Shown here piece after piece: positions 17,623 to 26,802 of a DNA stretch of 64,000 bases. Below the pieces are notes generated by a model that did not search any database, had not been told where the DNA came from, and worked only from the letters and a program-made list of their open reading frames with translations. Made by a program: the position numbers and the translations under genes. The stretch lies in contig NZ_GL878519.1 in assembly GCF_000194985.1 (NCBI RefSeq), positions 555,826-619,825 of the forward strand, written 5' to 3'. The stretch is from Dialister micraerophilus DSM 19965. GTDB lineage: Bacteria; Bacillota; Negativicutes; Veillonellales; Dialisteraceae. Every line of letters begins with the position of its first letter. The stretch's first letter is position 1.

Positions 17623-17731
17623 TTTATATACATTAGTGTTTTACTTTATATACGTTAATATTTTACTTTATGTGCATTGATATTTTATTTTGTATACGTT
17701 CGTACTTCACTTTGTATAATTCATATTTTAC
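17623..17731. repeat. Five-copy degenerate 22-bp tandem repeat
   Basis: Units at 17623-17644, 17645-17666, 17667-17688, 17689-17710 and 17711-17731 (21 bp). Each starts TTTRTRT, has a CATT/CGTT in the middle, and ends TTTTAC or a close form. It sits between the PBP start and the ileS terminator. It is AT rich and non-coding on either strand. Confidence 0.8.
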
Positions 17732-17734
17732 GCA

Positions 17735-17776
17735 TGAAAAAAACTTCCGCAAGTTTCTCTCACGGAAGTTTTTCGT
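17735..17776 (-). terminator. Terminator of ileS
   Basis: AAACTTCCG / CGGAAGTTT stem with a 14-base loop; a T7 run follows on the minus strand. Confidence 0.9.
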
Positions 17777-17777
17777 T

Positions 17778-20591
17778 TTATAATCCCATTTCTTTAAGCA
17801 CTCTTGAACATCTTGCGCATACTGTCGGGTGTTTTTCGTCATTTCCTACACTCGGCAAATGTTTCCAACATCTTTCGCATTTTTCACGTGTTGAAATTTT
17901 TACGTCGACTTTGAGTTCTTCGTCATCGCTCTTTTCTACTTTTATTGTAGAAACGATACAGAAATCCGCAAGTTCTTTTTCCATTTCAACAAGTGTATCG
18001 TATGCTTCGCCTTTTGCATATACCGTTACATCTGCATCCAAGGAATGTCCTATTTCTTTCAATTTACGTTTTTCTTCCAACGCTTTGGTGATTTCGCCTC
18101 TAAGTGCAAGACGTTTGTTCCATTTTTCTTCAAGTTTTTCATCAAGGTATTCAGGTTTTGCTTCAGGCCAGTTTTCAAGATGCACACTCTTCTCATCTTT
18201 TGAGGTGTGTTTCATTGCCTGCCATACTTCTTCGGTCGTGAATGCCAATACCGGTGCCATGAGTTTTGTAAGTGTTACGAGTATTTCATGAATTGCAGTC
18301 TGTGCACTTCTTCTTTCTTTTGAATTCGGTACTTCTTCATAAAGTTTGTCTTTCAATATATCGAGATAAATTGCCGACATATCTACCGTACAGAAGTTAT
18401 GTATTACGTGGTACATTACATGGAATTCATAATTTTTATATGCTTTCGTCACTTGATCACGCACTTGTTCCAAGCGGAGCAATGCCCATTTGTCGATTTC
18501 TTCCATTTCATTGTACGGAATTGCATCTTTTTCTACATCGAAGTCGTAGAGATTGCTCAAAAGGTATCTGTATGTGTTTCTGATTTTACGATATACATCG
18601 CTCATCTGCTTGATAATTTTGTCCGAGAGTCGTACATCGCCTTGGTAGTCGGAGCTTGCAATCCAAAGTCTCATTACGTCCGCACCGTATCTGTTTATGA
18701 TTGTCTGAGGTGCAACTACGTTACCTACGGATTTACTCATCTTTCTGCCTTCACCGTCTACGGTAAATCCGTGTGTGAGTAATGCTTTGTAAGGAGCTTT
18801 TCCGTTTACGGCAACAGAGGTGAGAAGTGAGCTTTGGAACCAACCGCGGTGCTGATCGCTTCCTTCAAGGTACAAATCACAGGGGAATGACATGCCTTTC
18901 CACTCTTCACGAGGTTGTTTTACAACTCCGTTCCATGTGGAACCCGAGTCGAACCATACGTCCATGATGTCCGTTTCTTTTCTGAAATTGGATTTACCGC
19001 TGTATGGAGATTTGAAACCTTCCGGAAGAAGTTCTTTTGCACTGTGTGTCCACCATGCATCGGAACCCTCCTTTTCAATCCATGCTTTTACGGATGCTAT
19101 AGTTTCATCGGTAATAATCGGTTTACCCGTATCTTCACAATAGAATACCGGAATCGGCACACCCCATGAACGTTGACGTGAAATACACCAGTCTTGTCTG
19201 TCACGTACCATGTTGTACAATCTGTCATGTCCCCATGAAGGAATAAATTTCGTATCGTTTACCACCTTGAGTGCTGCATCTCTGTAATCGTTGATTGATG
19301 CAAACCACTGCTCCGTCGCTCTGTAAATTACAGGATTTTTGCAACGCCAGCAATGCGGATATTGGTGACGCATGGATTTCTTGCCCAAAAGACGTCCCGC
19401 ATGTGCAAGAAGTGAAATTTCCTTGCCCTGTGCATCCCAAACAAGCAGCCCTTCAAGCTCTTCTCCGGCTTCTTTTGTCATTCTTCCTTTTGCATCTACC
19501 GGACAAATTACTTCAGCATCAATTTTTCCGGCATGTACATACTTCAAATGTATATTGAAGTCGTCACTACCATGTCCCGGTGCTGTATGTACACAACCTG
19601 TACCGGCATCCAAAGTTACGTGATCGCCTTCAAGCACATGTACTACTCTGTCGGTAACAAGAGGATGAGAAAATTCTATCATCTCGAGTTCTTCACCCTT
19701 CATCACACGACCGGCAAATTCATAATTTTCAACTTTGCATTCTTCGAGCGCTTTCGGTGCAAGTTCCTTACTCATAAGGTAGTATTCATCGGCATCTTTA
19801 TTATGTACCCATACATAATCGAACTTGGGATTTACACAAATGTGCTGGTTTGCCGGAATTGTCCAAGGTGTGGTTGTCCAAATAACCGCAAAAGCTTTTT
19901 CCTTTGAAACGCCTTCCGGTAAAAGATTTTTCACATCACGTACCGGAAATTTTACATAAATACTCGGAGACTTGCTTTCCTTATATTCAATTTCAGCTTC
20001 GGCAAGAGCGGTTTCACAATTTGCACACCAATAAACGGTTTTCTTACCCTTGTAAATATAACCGCGCTTTGCCATTTCTCCGAAAACTTCAATCTGTCTT
20101 GCTTCCAAATGCTTGTCATAAGTTACATAAGGATTATTCCAATCACCGATTACACCCATACGGATAAAATCTTCTTTTTGAATTGCAATCCACTTCTTTG
20201 CATACTCAAGACATTTTCTGCGTAATTCAATCGGAGTCATATTTGCACGATCTTCGCCCGATTCCTTCAAAACCGCATATTCAATCGGAAGTCCATGAGT
20301 ATCCCAACCGGGAACGAAATTTACATTGTTCCCTTCCATGAACTTGTAACGAACGATAATATCCTTCAAAGTTTTATTCAACGCATGACCTATGTGAATT
20401 TTGCCGTTTGCATACGGAGGTCCGTCATGAAGAACAAACAACGGTGCATTTTCACTACTTCTTTTTTCAATTCTTTTTTCATACAAATTGTTTTCTTGCC
20501 AAAACTTTACAAACTCCGGTTCCCTTTTAGGCAAATTGCCGCGCATAGGAAATTCTGTCTGCGGCAATTGCAGTGTTTTACCATAATCCAT
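17778..20591 (-). CDS. ileS: Isoleucyl-tRNA synthetase
   Basis: 937 residues, bacterial IleRS length. HIGH motif in YANGKIHIGHALNKT, editing domain with TTTPWTIPAN and the HTAPGHGSDDF block, KMSKS in GRKMSKSVGN, and a C-terminal zinc site with CERCWKHLPS...CARCSRVL. It charges tRNA-Ile. An AGGAGG site precedes ATG 20591, directly after the T-box terminator, so expression depends on uncharged tRNA-Ile. Confidence 0.97.
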   Translation of the reverse strand: MDYGKTLQLPQTEFPMRGNLPKREPEFVKFWQENNLYEKRIEKRSSENAPLFVLHDGPPYANGKIHIGHALNKTLKDIIVRYKFMEGNNVNFVPGWDTHGLPIEYAVLKESGEDRANMTPIELRRKCLEYAKKWIAIQKEDFIRMGVIGDWNNPYVTYDKHLEARQIEVFGEMAKRGYIYKGKKTVYWCANCETALAEAEIEYKESKSPSIYVKFPVRDVKNLLPEGVSKEKAFAVIWTTTPWTIPANQHICVNPKFDYVWVHNKDADEYYLMSKELAPKALEECKVENYEFAGRVMKGEELEMIEFSHPLVTDRVVHVLEGDHVTLDAGTGCVHTAPGHGSDDFNIHLKYVHAGKIDAEVICPVDAKGRMTKEAGEELEGLLVWDAQGKEISLLAHAGRLLGKKSMRHQYPHCWRCKNPVIYRATEQWFASINDYRDAALKVVNDTKFIPSWGHDRLYNMVRDRQDWCISRQRSWGVPIPVFYCEDTGKPIITDETIASVKAWIEKEGSDAWWTHSAKELLPEGFKSPYSGKSNFRKETDIMDVWFDSGSTWNGVVKQPREEWKGMSFPCDLYLEGSDQHRGWFQSSLLTSVAVNGKAPYKALLTHGFTVDGEGRKMSKSVGNVVAPQTIINRYGADVMRLWIASSDYQGDVRLSDKIIKQMSDVYRKIRNTYRYLLSNLYDFDVEKDAIPYNEMEEIDKWALLRLEQVRDQVTKAYKNYEFHVMYHVIHNFCTVDMSAIYLDILKDKLYEEVPNSKERRSAQTAIHEILVTLTKLMAPVLAFTTEEVWQAMKHTSKDEKSVHLENWPEAKPEYLDEKLEEKWNKRLALRGEITKALEEKRKLKEIGHSLDADVTVYAKGEAYDTLVEMEKELADFCIVSTIKVEKSDDEELKVDVKISTREKCERCWKHLPSVGNDEKHPTVCARCSRVLKEMGL

Positions 20592-20599
20592 TCTTTACC

Positions 20600-20825
20600 T
20601 CCTAATAAAAAAATCCCGCCCGATAAGGGGCGAGAATATTCCCGTGGTACCACCCTAATGACAAAATGCCACTCGGAACACGTAACGTGTGCAACGTCGG
20701 AGCATTTCCTCTCCGCGGCTCAAAAGTGATTTATTTGTCGTATTGCCGTCCCTTTTCACCAAACGGAACTCTCTTTTGACAAAATATCGACAAAACGTCT
20801 TTCTCAACGCCTTTAATAAATATTT
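20600..20825 (-). promoter_or_regulatory. T-box riboswitch, Ile specific
   Basis: The minus strand has the T-box sequence AGGGTGGTACCACGGG (20656-20641), with TGGT to pair with the ACCA end of uncharged tRNA, followed by a terminator stem (CTCGCCC / GGGCGGGA) and a T7 run. A stem I region with the AGAGAGTTCCG element lies upstream, and the likely specifier codon is ATC (20730-20728) in the loop before ACTTTTGAGC. This matches the downstream ileS. Confidence 0.93.
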
Positions 20826-20864
20826 CCTATAATATACAAATATCAACGCAAAATGTCAAGAAAT

Positions 20865-22061
20865 TTATACCGCTTTTTTTCTTCTGTCGGTTATAAAGAA
20901 CAATATTCCTCCTAAAAAGAAGGCAAATGCCGTAAGCCAGAATACGGATGCATAGCCCATGTACATTGCAAGCACACCGCTGGTAGCAGGACCGGCAACG
21001 TTTCCTAGCATGGAAATACTTGCAACCACGCCGAACACTATCGAACGCTTTTCGGGCGGTACGGATTTTGCGATAAGTGTATTTGTAATCGGCATGATTA
21101 TGCCTATACCCAAGCCGGTAACTACACGAAATGCACCCAATCCCCATACGGTAGTCATAAGGTATTGGAATATGAAAGTAAATCCTACGAAAATTGTAGA
21201 AACAAACAAAACTTTTTTCATATCAAATCTTTGTGTAATCGTTCCGGCGGACAAAGACGCAAGTGCATCCGCTCCACCGGAAAGGAATATAAGAAATCCT
21301 ACCAATGAAGCAATGGCGGTAGCTTCACCGCCCACCATCTTCTCGAGATACAAAGGAAATATAGGTCCCATACCGGTAATACCGAAATTACACAAAAATT
21401 GTATCGCCGCCAAAACACGAAATTCAGGAATTTTTATGAAGTAAGCAATTTGTGAAAACATTGAACTGCCGTCTTCTTTTTCATCGGACGTTTTATTAAC
21501 TTCCGGCAAAAAGAACTTCGTTGCCAAAGCGCAAAGCACAAGCAATAATGCAAAAAACAAAAACGGTGCACGATATCCGAATATGTCGGCTACAATACCG
21601 CCCGCAAGCGGTCCGAGCATCGTACCGGCAACAAGTGCCGCTTGGAAAAATCCCATAGCCCAAGAAGTTTTTTCCTCGGGTGTTATTTCAGTAACGATAG
21701 AAAGTCCTATCGGTATGAAACCACCCGCCAACCCCTGAGCCGTACGCAAAACAAGCAGCTGCCAGGGTGAATTTGTAAATGAACACAAAATCGCCGAAAC
21801 GGCAACCACAAGCAAAATCATTACCATAACCGGTTTGGCTCCGCGCTTTTTGGCTTCAAGCGACCAAAACGGTGAACTTATAGCTAAAGTAAGCGGTGTA
21901 ACTGCTGTAAGAATACCCGACCAAAATGCCGCCTCACCGCTGTCAGTTATACCTATCTGACTTAAAAAAAGCGGTAAAAATGCCATTACACCGATAATGG
22001 CCATTCCGGCACCGATCTGTATTGCGGATACAACATACACCGCAGATTTCCAATTTTTCAT
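20865..22061 (-). CDS. MFS transporter, drug-efflux-like
   Basis: 398 residues, 12 predicted membrane segments in two halves. GAGMAIIGVMAFLPLFLSQIG at the N-terminus, the WSLEAKKRGAKPVM loop (motif A region), the RTAQGLAGGFIPIG segment in helix 4, and the GPLAGGI (motif C-like) segment indicate a major facilitator exporter. The substrate is unknown. It starts 2 codons after a GAGGAGG site and lies between the jag terminator and the ileS leader as a single gene. Confidence 0.88.
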   Translation of the reverse strand: MKNWKSAVYVVSAIQIGAGMAIIGVMAFLPLFLSQIGITDSGEAAFWSGILTAVTPLTLAISSPFWSLEAKKRGAKPVMVMILLVVAVSAILCSFTNSPWQLLVLRTAQGLAGGFIPIGLSIVTEITPEEKTSWAMGFFQAALVAGTMLGPLAGGIVADIFGYRAPFLFFALLLVLCALATKFFLPEVNKTSDEKEDGSSMFSQIAYFIKIPEFRVLAAIQFLCNFGITGMGPIFPLYLEKMVGGEATAIASLVGFLIFLSGGADALASLSAGTITQRFDMKKVLFVSTIFVGFTFIFQYLMTTVWGLGAFRVVTGLGIGIIMPITNTLIAKSVPPEKRSIVFGVVASISMLGNVAGPATSGVLAMYMGYASVFWLTAFAFFLGGILFFITDRRKKAV

Positions 22062-22117
22062 CTTATACCTCCTCGCACATTTATATAGACCCTTTTAAAT
22101 ATATACATTTATCAAAA

Positions 22118-22151
22118 GAAAAAAGAAACCTTCCATAAGGAAGGGTTTCTT
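22118..22151 (-). terminator. Terminator after jag
   Basis: AAGAAACCCTTCC / GGAAGGTTTCTTTTTT on the minus strand; tight 4-base loop. Confidence 0.9.
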
Positions 22152-22154
22152 TGT

Positions 22155-23024
22155 TTACTTCAACGAGATGACGATATGTCTGTATCGTCCTTCTCCCTCA
22201 CTTTCAGTAGTAACTTCATTGTCGTTTTGAAGTGCCAAGTGAATTATTCTTCTTTCGGCCGCATTCATCGGCTCAAGCTTTACAGCTTCACCGGTGCGCT
22301 TTGCCTTCTCCGCCAATCTTCTTGCCAAAGATTCCAATGTACGGCAACGTCTTTCCCTGTAATTCTCCACATCGAGCATTACAAAGTAATGATTGAAATA
22401 CTTCTTTCCTGCAGCAAGATTTGTAAGATACTGCAAAGCGTCCAATGTCTGTCCGTGTTTTCCTATCAAAATACCCAGACCTTCACCATGAAGATTGAAC
22501 AATATACGTTCACTGTTTATCATCTTCTCCATAGTTACATCAATATTCATACCTTTGAAAACGTTTGTCAAAAATTCTTTTGCAATTTCCGCCGTTTCAG
22601 CCTGTTCTTCTTCTGAAAAGACAAACTCACGCTTTTTCTCTTCCTTTGCGCAAACCTCTTCACCTTTTGCATCTTCAAGTGCATCTTTTTGAACTTCAAC
22701 GGGTTCAACTTCGGAAATCACTTCTTCAACTTGAGAAGACGTTTCATCCGAAACATCGGCTTTCGAATCCTCGGTATCGGAAAATACCGTATCCTTTGCC
22801 GAAACTTCATCCGTTTCAACTTCAACGGGTTTTGACAAACTTTCGATAGAGTCAGGAGCCGAAACTTCCACTATTGCGGGTTTTTTATTAAGCAATCCGA
22901 ACAATCCGCTTGAAGGTTCTTCGACAACATTTACAATTGCCTCACAACGATCTACCCCTAATTCTTCAAGACCTTTTGCTATAGCTTCATCAATCGTTTT
23001 TCCTTCTGCTCTTACCGTTCTCAT
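22155..23024 (-). CDS. jag: Jag/KhpB RNA-binding protein (SpoIIIJ-associated)
   Basis: 289 residues. N-terminal Jag_N domain (EGKTIDEAIAKGLEELGVDR, EPSSGLFGLLNKKPAIVEV), an acidic low-complexity spacer (~60-145), a KH domain with GILIGKHGQTLDALQYL, and a C-terminal R3H domain with RTLESLARRLAEKAKRTG and MNAAERRIIHLAL. An RNA-binding partner of KhpA in other Firmicutes. The ATG overlaps the yidC stop by 4 bases. The usual next genes mnmE and mnmG are absent here. Confidence 0.93.
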   Translation of the reverse strand: MRTVRAEGKTIDEAIAKGLEELGVDRCEAIVNVVEEPSSGLFGLLNKKPAIVEVSAPDSIESLSKPVEVETDEVSAKDTVFSDTEDSKADVSDETSSQVEEVISEVEPVEVQKDALEDAKGEEVCAKEEKKREFVFSEEEQAETAEIAKEFLTNVFKGMNIDVTMEKMINSERILFNLHGEGLGILIGKHGQTLDALQYLTNLAAGKKYFNHYFVMLDVENYRERRCRTLESLARRLAEKAKRTGEAVKLEPMNAAERRIIHLALQNDNEVTTESEGEGRYRHIVISLK

Positions 23025-23821
23025 TTATTTTCCGCCTCCTCGGAGGAACCTACCTTGTCGGACTTTACGGAATCCGACTTCTTCAAAACTTTCTTACGGA
23101 TAACCTTGCGAACAACTTTATTTCCGTTTTGAGGAGTTGCAACATTCTTCACATTTTTGTTATTTCCCCAAAACATTATTGTCTGCTGAATACCCTGGAA
23201 CAAGTTACTTACAATCCAATAAATAACAAGACCGCTCGGAAATTTTACCGAAATATAACCGATCATAAGCGGCATAACCATCATCATCATTTTCTGCTGA
23301 CCGGCTACATTTGCACCGCTCGTCTGTTTTGAAATAATCCAAGTAGAAACTGCGGAAATAACCGGAAGAACATATGTCGGATCCGGTACAGCCAAACTCT
23401 CCAACCACAAGAAACTTACATGATTGGGATCATAAGGAAATCCCTGCAACGCATAAAATATTGCGATAAGAAAAGGCATCTGTATCAAAAGCGGTAAGCA
23501 ACCGGACAAAGGCGACACACCTTTTTCCGCATACAAACGCTGTATTTCCTGAGACTGACGCATCTTGTCATTCTTATACTTTTTCTGAATTGCGGCAAGC
23601 TGAGGTTGAACTTCCTGCATCCCCTTCATCGACTTGATTTGCTTTATAGCAAGAGGAAGAAGAATAACCTTGATAATAACGGTAAGCGCAATTATCGCAA
23701 TACCGTAACTGGGATATCCTAAATCCTGAGTAATGCCGTAGCAAAACTGCAAGCAAAACCTCATAATTTCCGCCAAATATCCCACCAGTGTACTCAACAC
23801 CGGAATTTGAAAATCAGCCAT
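23021..23821 (-). CDS. yidC: Membrane protein insertase YidC
   Basis: 266 residues. The first half has YGIAIIALTVIIKVILLPLA followed by KSMKGMQEVQPQLAAIQKKY, the hallmark of the YidC/OxaI insertase core, and GVSPLSGCLPLLIQMPFLIA; five membrane segments in total. The C-terminal tail is basic (KVVRKVIRKKVLKKS), as in Gram-positive YidC forms that bind ribosomes. The large periplasmic domain of proteobacterial YidC is missing, as is usual in Firmicutes. It inserts membrane proteins alone or with SecYEG. Confidence 0.95.
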   Translation of the reverse strand: MADFQIPVLSTLVGYLAEIMRFCLQFCYGITQDLGYPSYGIAIIALTVIIKVILLPLAIKQIKSMKGMQEVQPQLAAIQKKYKNDKMRQSQEIQRLYAEKGVSPLSGCLPLLIQMPFLIAIFYALQGFPYDPNHVSFLWLESLAVPDPTYVLPVISAVSTWIISKQTSGANVAGQQKMMMMVMPLMIGYISVKFPSGLVIYWIVSNLFQGIQQTIMFWGNNKNVKNVATPQNGNKVVRKVIRKKVLKKSDSVKSDKVGSSEEAENK

Positions 23822-23928
23822 CTTTTACTCCTTATACGGTCTTGATTTCAACCGTTTAATCATTCTGTCGTCTGAATTTCATCGACAAAACGCAAATTAA
23901 CGTATTGCAAATGCAAAAAAGCAGCCAT

Positions 23929-24138
23929 TCACGGTACCGGATCATAACCACCCCTATGAAAAGGGTGACACTTGCATATCCGCTTAACTGCTAAGTAGCT
24001 GCCTTTAAGGGCTCCATATTTTTTTACGGCCTCAAACGCATACTCACTGCAAGTAGGAACAAAACGACAACAAGGACCCTTCAAAGGAGAAACAAAGAAA
24101 CGATACCCCTTAATCAATCCTATAAAAATTGTCCTCAT
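23929..24138 (-). CDS. yidD: Membrane insertion efficiency factor YidD
   Basis: 69 residues with the complete family pattern: [33 protein letters not shown] [13 protein letters not shown], including the conserved cysteines. Its start overlaps the rnpA stop by 4 bases (ATGA). It helps YidC-dependent insertion. Confidence 0.94.
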   Translation of the reverse strand: MRTIFIGLIKGYRFFVSPLKGPCCRFVPTCSEYAFEAVKKYGALKGSYLAVKRICKCHPFHRGGYDPVP

Positions 24139-24518
24139 ACCTGCTCCAAAAGTCCGGCCTTATGCCATAAAGAGAGAATAGCCTCTTCCGCTTCCTCATA
24201 AGTTGCCCTCGTAAGGAAAGCATTAGCCAGCATAATCGCATCATGTCCGCTCTTAAGCTCATGGCGATGTAAACGATATACTTCCTTCATCAATCTTTTC
24301 GCACGATTTCTCATAACCGCCGTACCGATTTTCTTTGTCGCTACAAAACCGATACGCACACCGCTACGCCTTACATTAAAGACATACATAAGTGCTGAAC
24401 GATTACTGAACCGCCGCCCTCGGGAATAAATTCTGCGAAACTCCTTACTTCGGCGAACACGATAAGAACGATGCAACGAAAAATCCGGTTTAAAATCTTT
24501 CATAGCCGGATTAAGCAC
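24135..24518 (-). CDS. rnpA: Ribonuclease P protein component
   Basis: 127 residues from GTG 24518 (AAAGG in the rpmH 3' end), or 122 from ATG 24503. Family blocks: the [15 protein letters not shown] segment, [26 protein letters not shown] (the RNR region), and the C-terminal [15 protein letters not shown]. It binds the RNase P RNA and helps tRNA 5' maturation. If GTG is used it overlaps rpmH by 8 bases. The RNase P RNA gene is not in this window as far as I can see. Confidence 0.93.
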   Translation of the reverse strand: MLNPAMKDFKPDFSLHRSYRVRRSKEFRRIYSRGRRFSNRSALMYVFNVRRSGVRIGFVATKKIGTAVMRNRAKRLMKEVYRLHRHELKSGHDAIMLANAFLTRATYEEAEEAILSLWHKAGLLEQV

Positions 24519-24648
24519 TCAATACCTTTCTGCCTTTTGCTCTTCTTCTCTTCAATACGATACGACCTGCACGAGTCTTCATACGCGCACGGAATCCGTG
24601 AGTCTTCTTACGCCAGTGATTATTAGGCTGAAATGTTCTCTTTGTCAT
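24511..24648 (-). CDS. rpmH: 50S ribosomal protein L34
   Basis: 45 codons plus stop, translated by eye: starts [19 protein letters not shown], continues [17 protein letters not shown] and ends KGRKVLSA. This is the textbook L34 sequence. GGAGG lies 7 bases before ATG 24648. First gene of the rpmH-rnpA-yidD-yidC-jag block. dnaA, which is often divergent from rpmH in Firmicutes, is not present upstream. Confidence 0.97.
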   Translation of the reverse strand: MTKRTFQPNNHWRKKTHGFRARMKTRAGRIVLKRRRAKGRKVLSA

Positions 24649-24761
24649 GTTTACACCTCCTCACAATGACATGGCAGTGCTTACCACACATACCATAACG
24701 AATTAATTATAGCTAAAGTCATCGTCCATGTCAAACAAAAACATGCTTTTCAAATACAAAA

Positions 24762-24962
24762 TCAACGTCTCTTTTTACGTAAGCGGGAAGCCTTCATAAT
24801 ATACTGACGGCGATTAAGCTCGACAGCCTTCTTTGCCAAACGCTCATACTCTTTTTTCTGCTCCATGCGCTTCTTATAAAACTTGCGGAAATATATCGCC
24901 CCTGCAATACATATAACGACAAGTACGGCGACAAGCACATTTATCCAAATCGAACCGAACAT
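24762..24962 (-). CDS. Small single-pass membrane protein, basic tail
   Basis: 66 residues: one membrane helix (~6-26, WINVLVAVLVVICIAGAIYF) followed by a strongly basic, probably helical cytoplasmic tail ending ASRLRKKRR. AAAGGAG lies in front of the ATG. No family recognised. It is upstream of rpmH in the same direction, separated by ~110 bases that probably hold the rpmH promoter. It could interact with RNA, ribosomes or phospholipids (inference). Confidence 0.65.
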   Translation of the reverse strand: MFGSIWINVLVAVLVVICIAGAIYFRKFYKKRMEQKKEYERLAKKAVELNRRQYIMKASRLRKKRR

Positions 24963-25329
24963 ATAAATCTCCTTTAAACATATTAAATATCATAATGTTG
25001 CTTGTATTTATCGTTGTTTTAATATTTTCCGTGTAACTCATTATATTTATATATACAACGACATCATACCGTCTATTTTACATTGTTTTCAATTTATTTG
25101 CACTACCGCTTTTTATTATTTTACATATTATATCGATATAAAAACGTAATTTTTAAAATATACCTGTGCCTCATGCGTTTTCTTGCAGCGTGCCTTTACC
25201 GTTTTATACCGCAAAAATTATGTTCGATTAGCCTTTTACCTGTACTTCCGATGTTATTAATTTATTTTCATACAACCTTACGATATTATCAAAACTGCCG
25301 TCAAGATCGTCTTTGTTCCGTTTGTGCTT
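24963..25329. other. Gene-free AT-rich region
   Basis: About 365 bp without a supported frame. I checked for DnaA boxes (TTATCCACA) because of the nearby rpmH and found none, so there is no sign of oriC here. Confidence 0.55.
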
Positions 25330-26072
25330 TTAAGATTTCTTTCGCTTTTGTATGTAGCAGTCCGCTCCTAATTGTGTTTTCCACGTATTACCTGCTTGTT
25401 CTATTTCGCTTTTCTTGATGTCTCCTGTGTTTGTAAGTGTTTCTTTTTCGGTTTTGCTTGTTGTTTTTATGTTTTCATAGAGTTGTTCTATGTTTGCTTT
25501 TATGTTTTCAATGTTTTCTTTATATGTTTGATATTGTCCTGTAAGGTTTTGTTTATGTGTGTCACAAAGGTTATTTATTGCTTTTTGTTGTTCTTCGCTT
25601 GTTTTAGTGAGTGCTTTTAATAAGCCTTCTTTGTTTTCTTTTGCCCAATGGAGTGTCAACACGTCTTGGTCTTCTTTCGGGTCTTGTATGTTTTTTATTC
25701 TCGAGTATCTTCCATCCCACGTGTTGTCTCTTTCACTTCTTGCCATTCCTCCGTCTTGTACTTTGTCAAATGTTTCTTCTGCAAGGTGAAGGAGTTGTAT
25801 TTCTTGGAGTGAGAGGTCTTTTGCTTTGAGTACTGGCCATGTGACAAGGGGTTCGGTTGTTGTTTTTCGATAGATTTCTATGATGTCCGTGGGGGCTGTT
25901 TTGAGGGTTACTTGTTTATTGTGTACCGTATAGTCTTTCCCTTGTACAAGATGGTTTCTTTTTTGTGAGCTTACAACCGTTATTTTGATGAATGCTTTTC
26001 TGAGGTAGTCAAATGGAAAATTATATGTTTTCTGCCTTTATAGGTTATTTGTGCTTTTCTTTCTCCAATCAT
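25330..26072 (-). pseudogene. Prophage tail-fibre protein, frameshifted and truncated
   Basis: From ATG 26072 (AAAGGAAT site) the frame reads MIGERKAQITYKGRKHIIF and soon hits a stop, while another frame continues FPFDYLRKAFIKITVV, then KDYTVHNKQVTLKTAPTD, EIYRKTTTEPLVTW, VLKAKDLSLQEIQLLHLAEE. This is the N-terminal domain of T7-type phage tail fibres that attaches to the virion. One extra T in the TTTT run near 26020 would join the frames. The 3' part (25330-25746) is coiled-coil-like and ends after ~138 codons without a receptor-binding tip. No other structural phage genes are nearby, so this is a remnant. Confidence 0.75.
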
Positions 26073-26090
26073 TTATATTCCTTTCATGTA

Positions 26091-26131
26091 AAAATAAAAG
26101 AGAAGTAGAGTTTTTGTTTCTCTACCTCTCT
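26091..26131 (-). terminator. Terminator upstream of tail-fibre remnant
   Basis: AGAGAGGTAGAG / CTCTACTTCTCT stem followed on the minus strand by TTTATTTTTA; it would end transcription of the small 33-codon gene upstream. Confidence 0.8.
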
Positions 26132-26174
26132 ATATCTTTGTTATTTTACTTGCTTTTCTTGGTAATTAAACAGT

Positions 26175-26276
26175 TTATACAAACAATAACCAATAAATAC
26201 CTAATATAAAGGGAATAAAAAATATAGAAACTTTAATTCTTTCAATCATCTTGTCTTTAAAGCTTTCTTTTTTCAT
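26175..26276 (-). CDS. 33-residue membrane peptide
   Basis: ATG 26276 lies 6-7 bases after GGAGG. It encodes MKKESFKDKMIERIK followed by a hydrophobic helix ending in GIYWLLFV. Positive N-terminus and a single membrane span. It lies inside the prophage remnant and has its own downstream terminator. No family recognised. Confidence 0.5.
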   Translation of the reverse strand: MKKESFKDKMIERIKVSIFFIPFILGIYWLLFV

Positions 26277-26744
26277 ATCTTTTCCTCCTTTATTTACCCG
26301 GTATGCTGTCTATTGCCGTTGTTTTGTTTCTTGTGTATGTTTTACGTGTTGGTTCTTTCTTCTTTTTCTTTTGCTGCCGTGGTTATTTCATGGGTATTTC
26401 ATCTGTATTATTATACCTTGCATTGTATGAGTTATCAATTTTGGATTAATGAAAAACATATAAAATTTGTTCTGATATTTGTGCAAAAAAGGATATAAAT
26501 CTGCTGTTTTGATTCGTAATTTTATAGCTGAATTTATCGAATGTTATAAAGATGAATAAAATTAATTCCATATAATTACAAATAAATTTTTATAATTTAT
26601 ACAATACCTGTCAATATCATTTACTCTCCTTTTCGGTATATAAGGCGGGTCTGCGGCAAAGGTCCGACAATTAAATATCTCAGATGTCATTTCAGATCCT
26701 TTCTTGATTTAAGAAATCATCCTGAGAATGCGTATAAAAATAAA
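26277..26744. other. Decayed region with one weak small frame
   Basis: About 470 bp that appears to be degraded prophage sequence. The only frame with a ribosome site is 26690-26562 on the minus strand (42 codons, starting MTSEIFNCRTFAADPPYIPK behind AAAGGA); I do not recognise it and support for it is weak. Confidence 0.4.
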
Positions 26745-26793
26745 AAGGTGAATTCCCTTGTCACCGAAGCAACAAAGAGAATTCACCTTAACT
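26745..26793 (-). terminator. Terminator of hsp20
   Basis: AAGGTGAATTC ... GAATTCACCTT inverted repeat; T-run TTTTTATTTTTA on the minus strand. Confidence 0.88.
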
Positions 26794-26802
26794 CAAAACA
26801 AA

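Noticed and set aside
17623..17731. CRISPR array
   Set aside because: Units are contiguous 22-mers without spacers and degenerate; no cas genes in the window.
24963..25329. Replication origin next to rpmH
   Set aside because: No DnaA boxes or AT-rich 13-mers and no dnaA gene.
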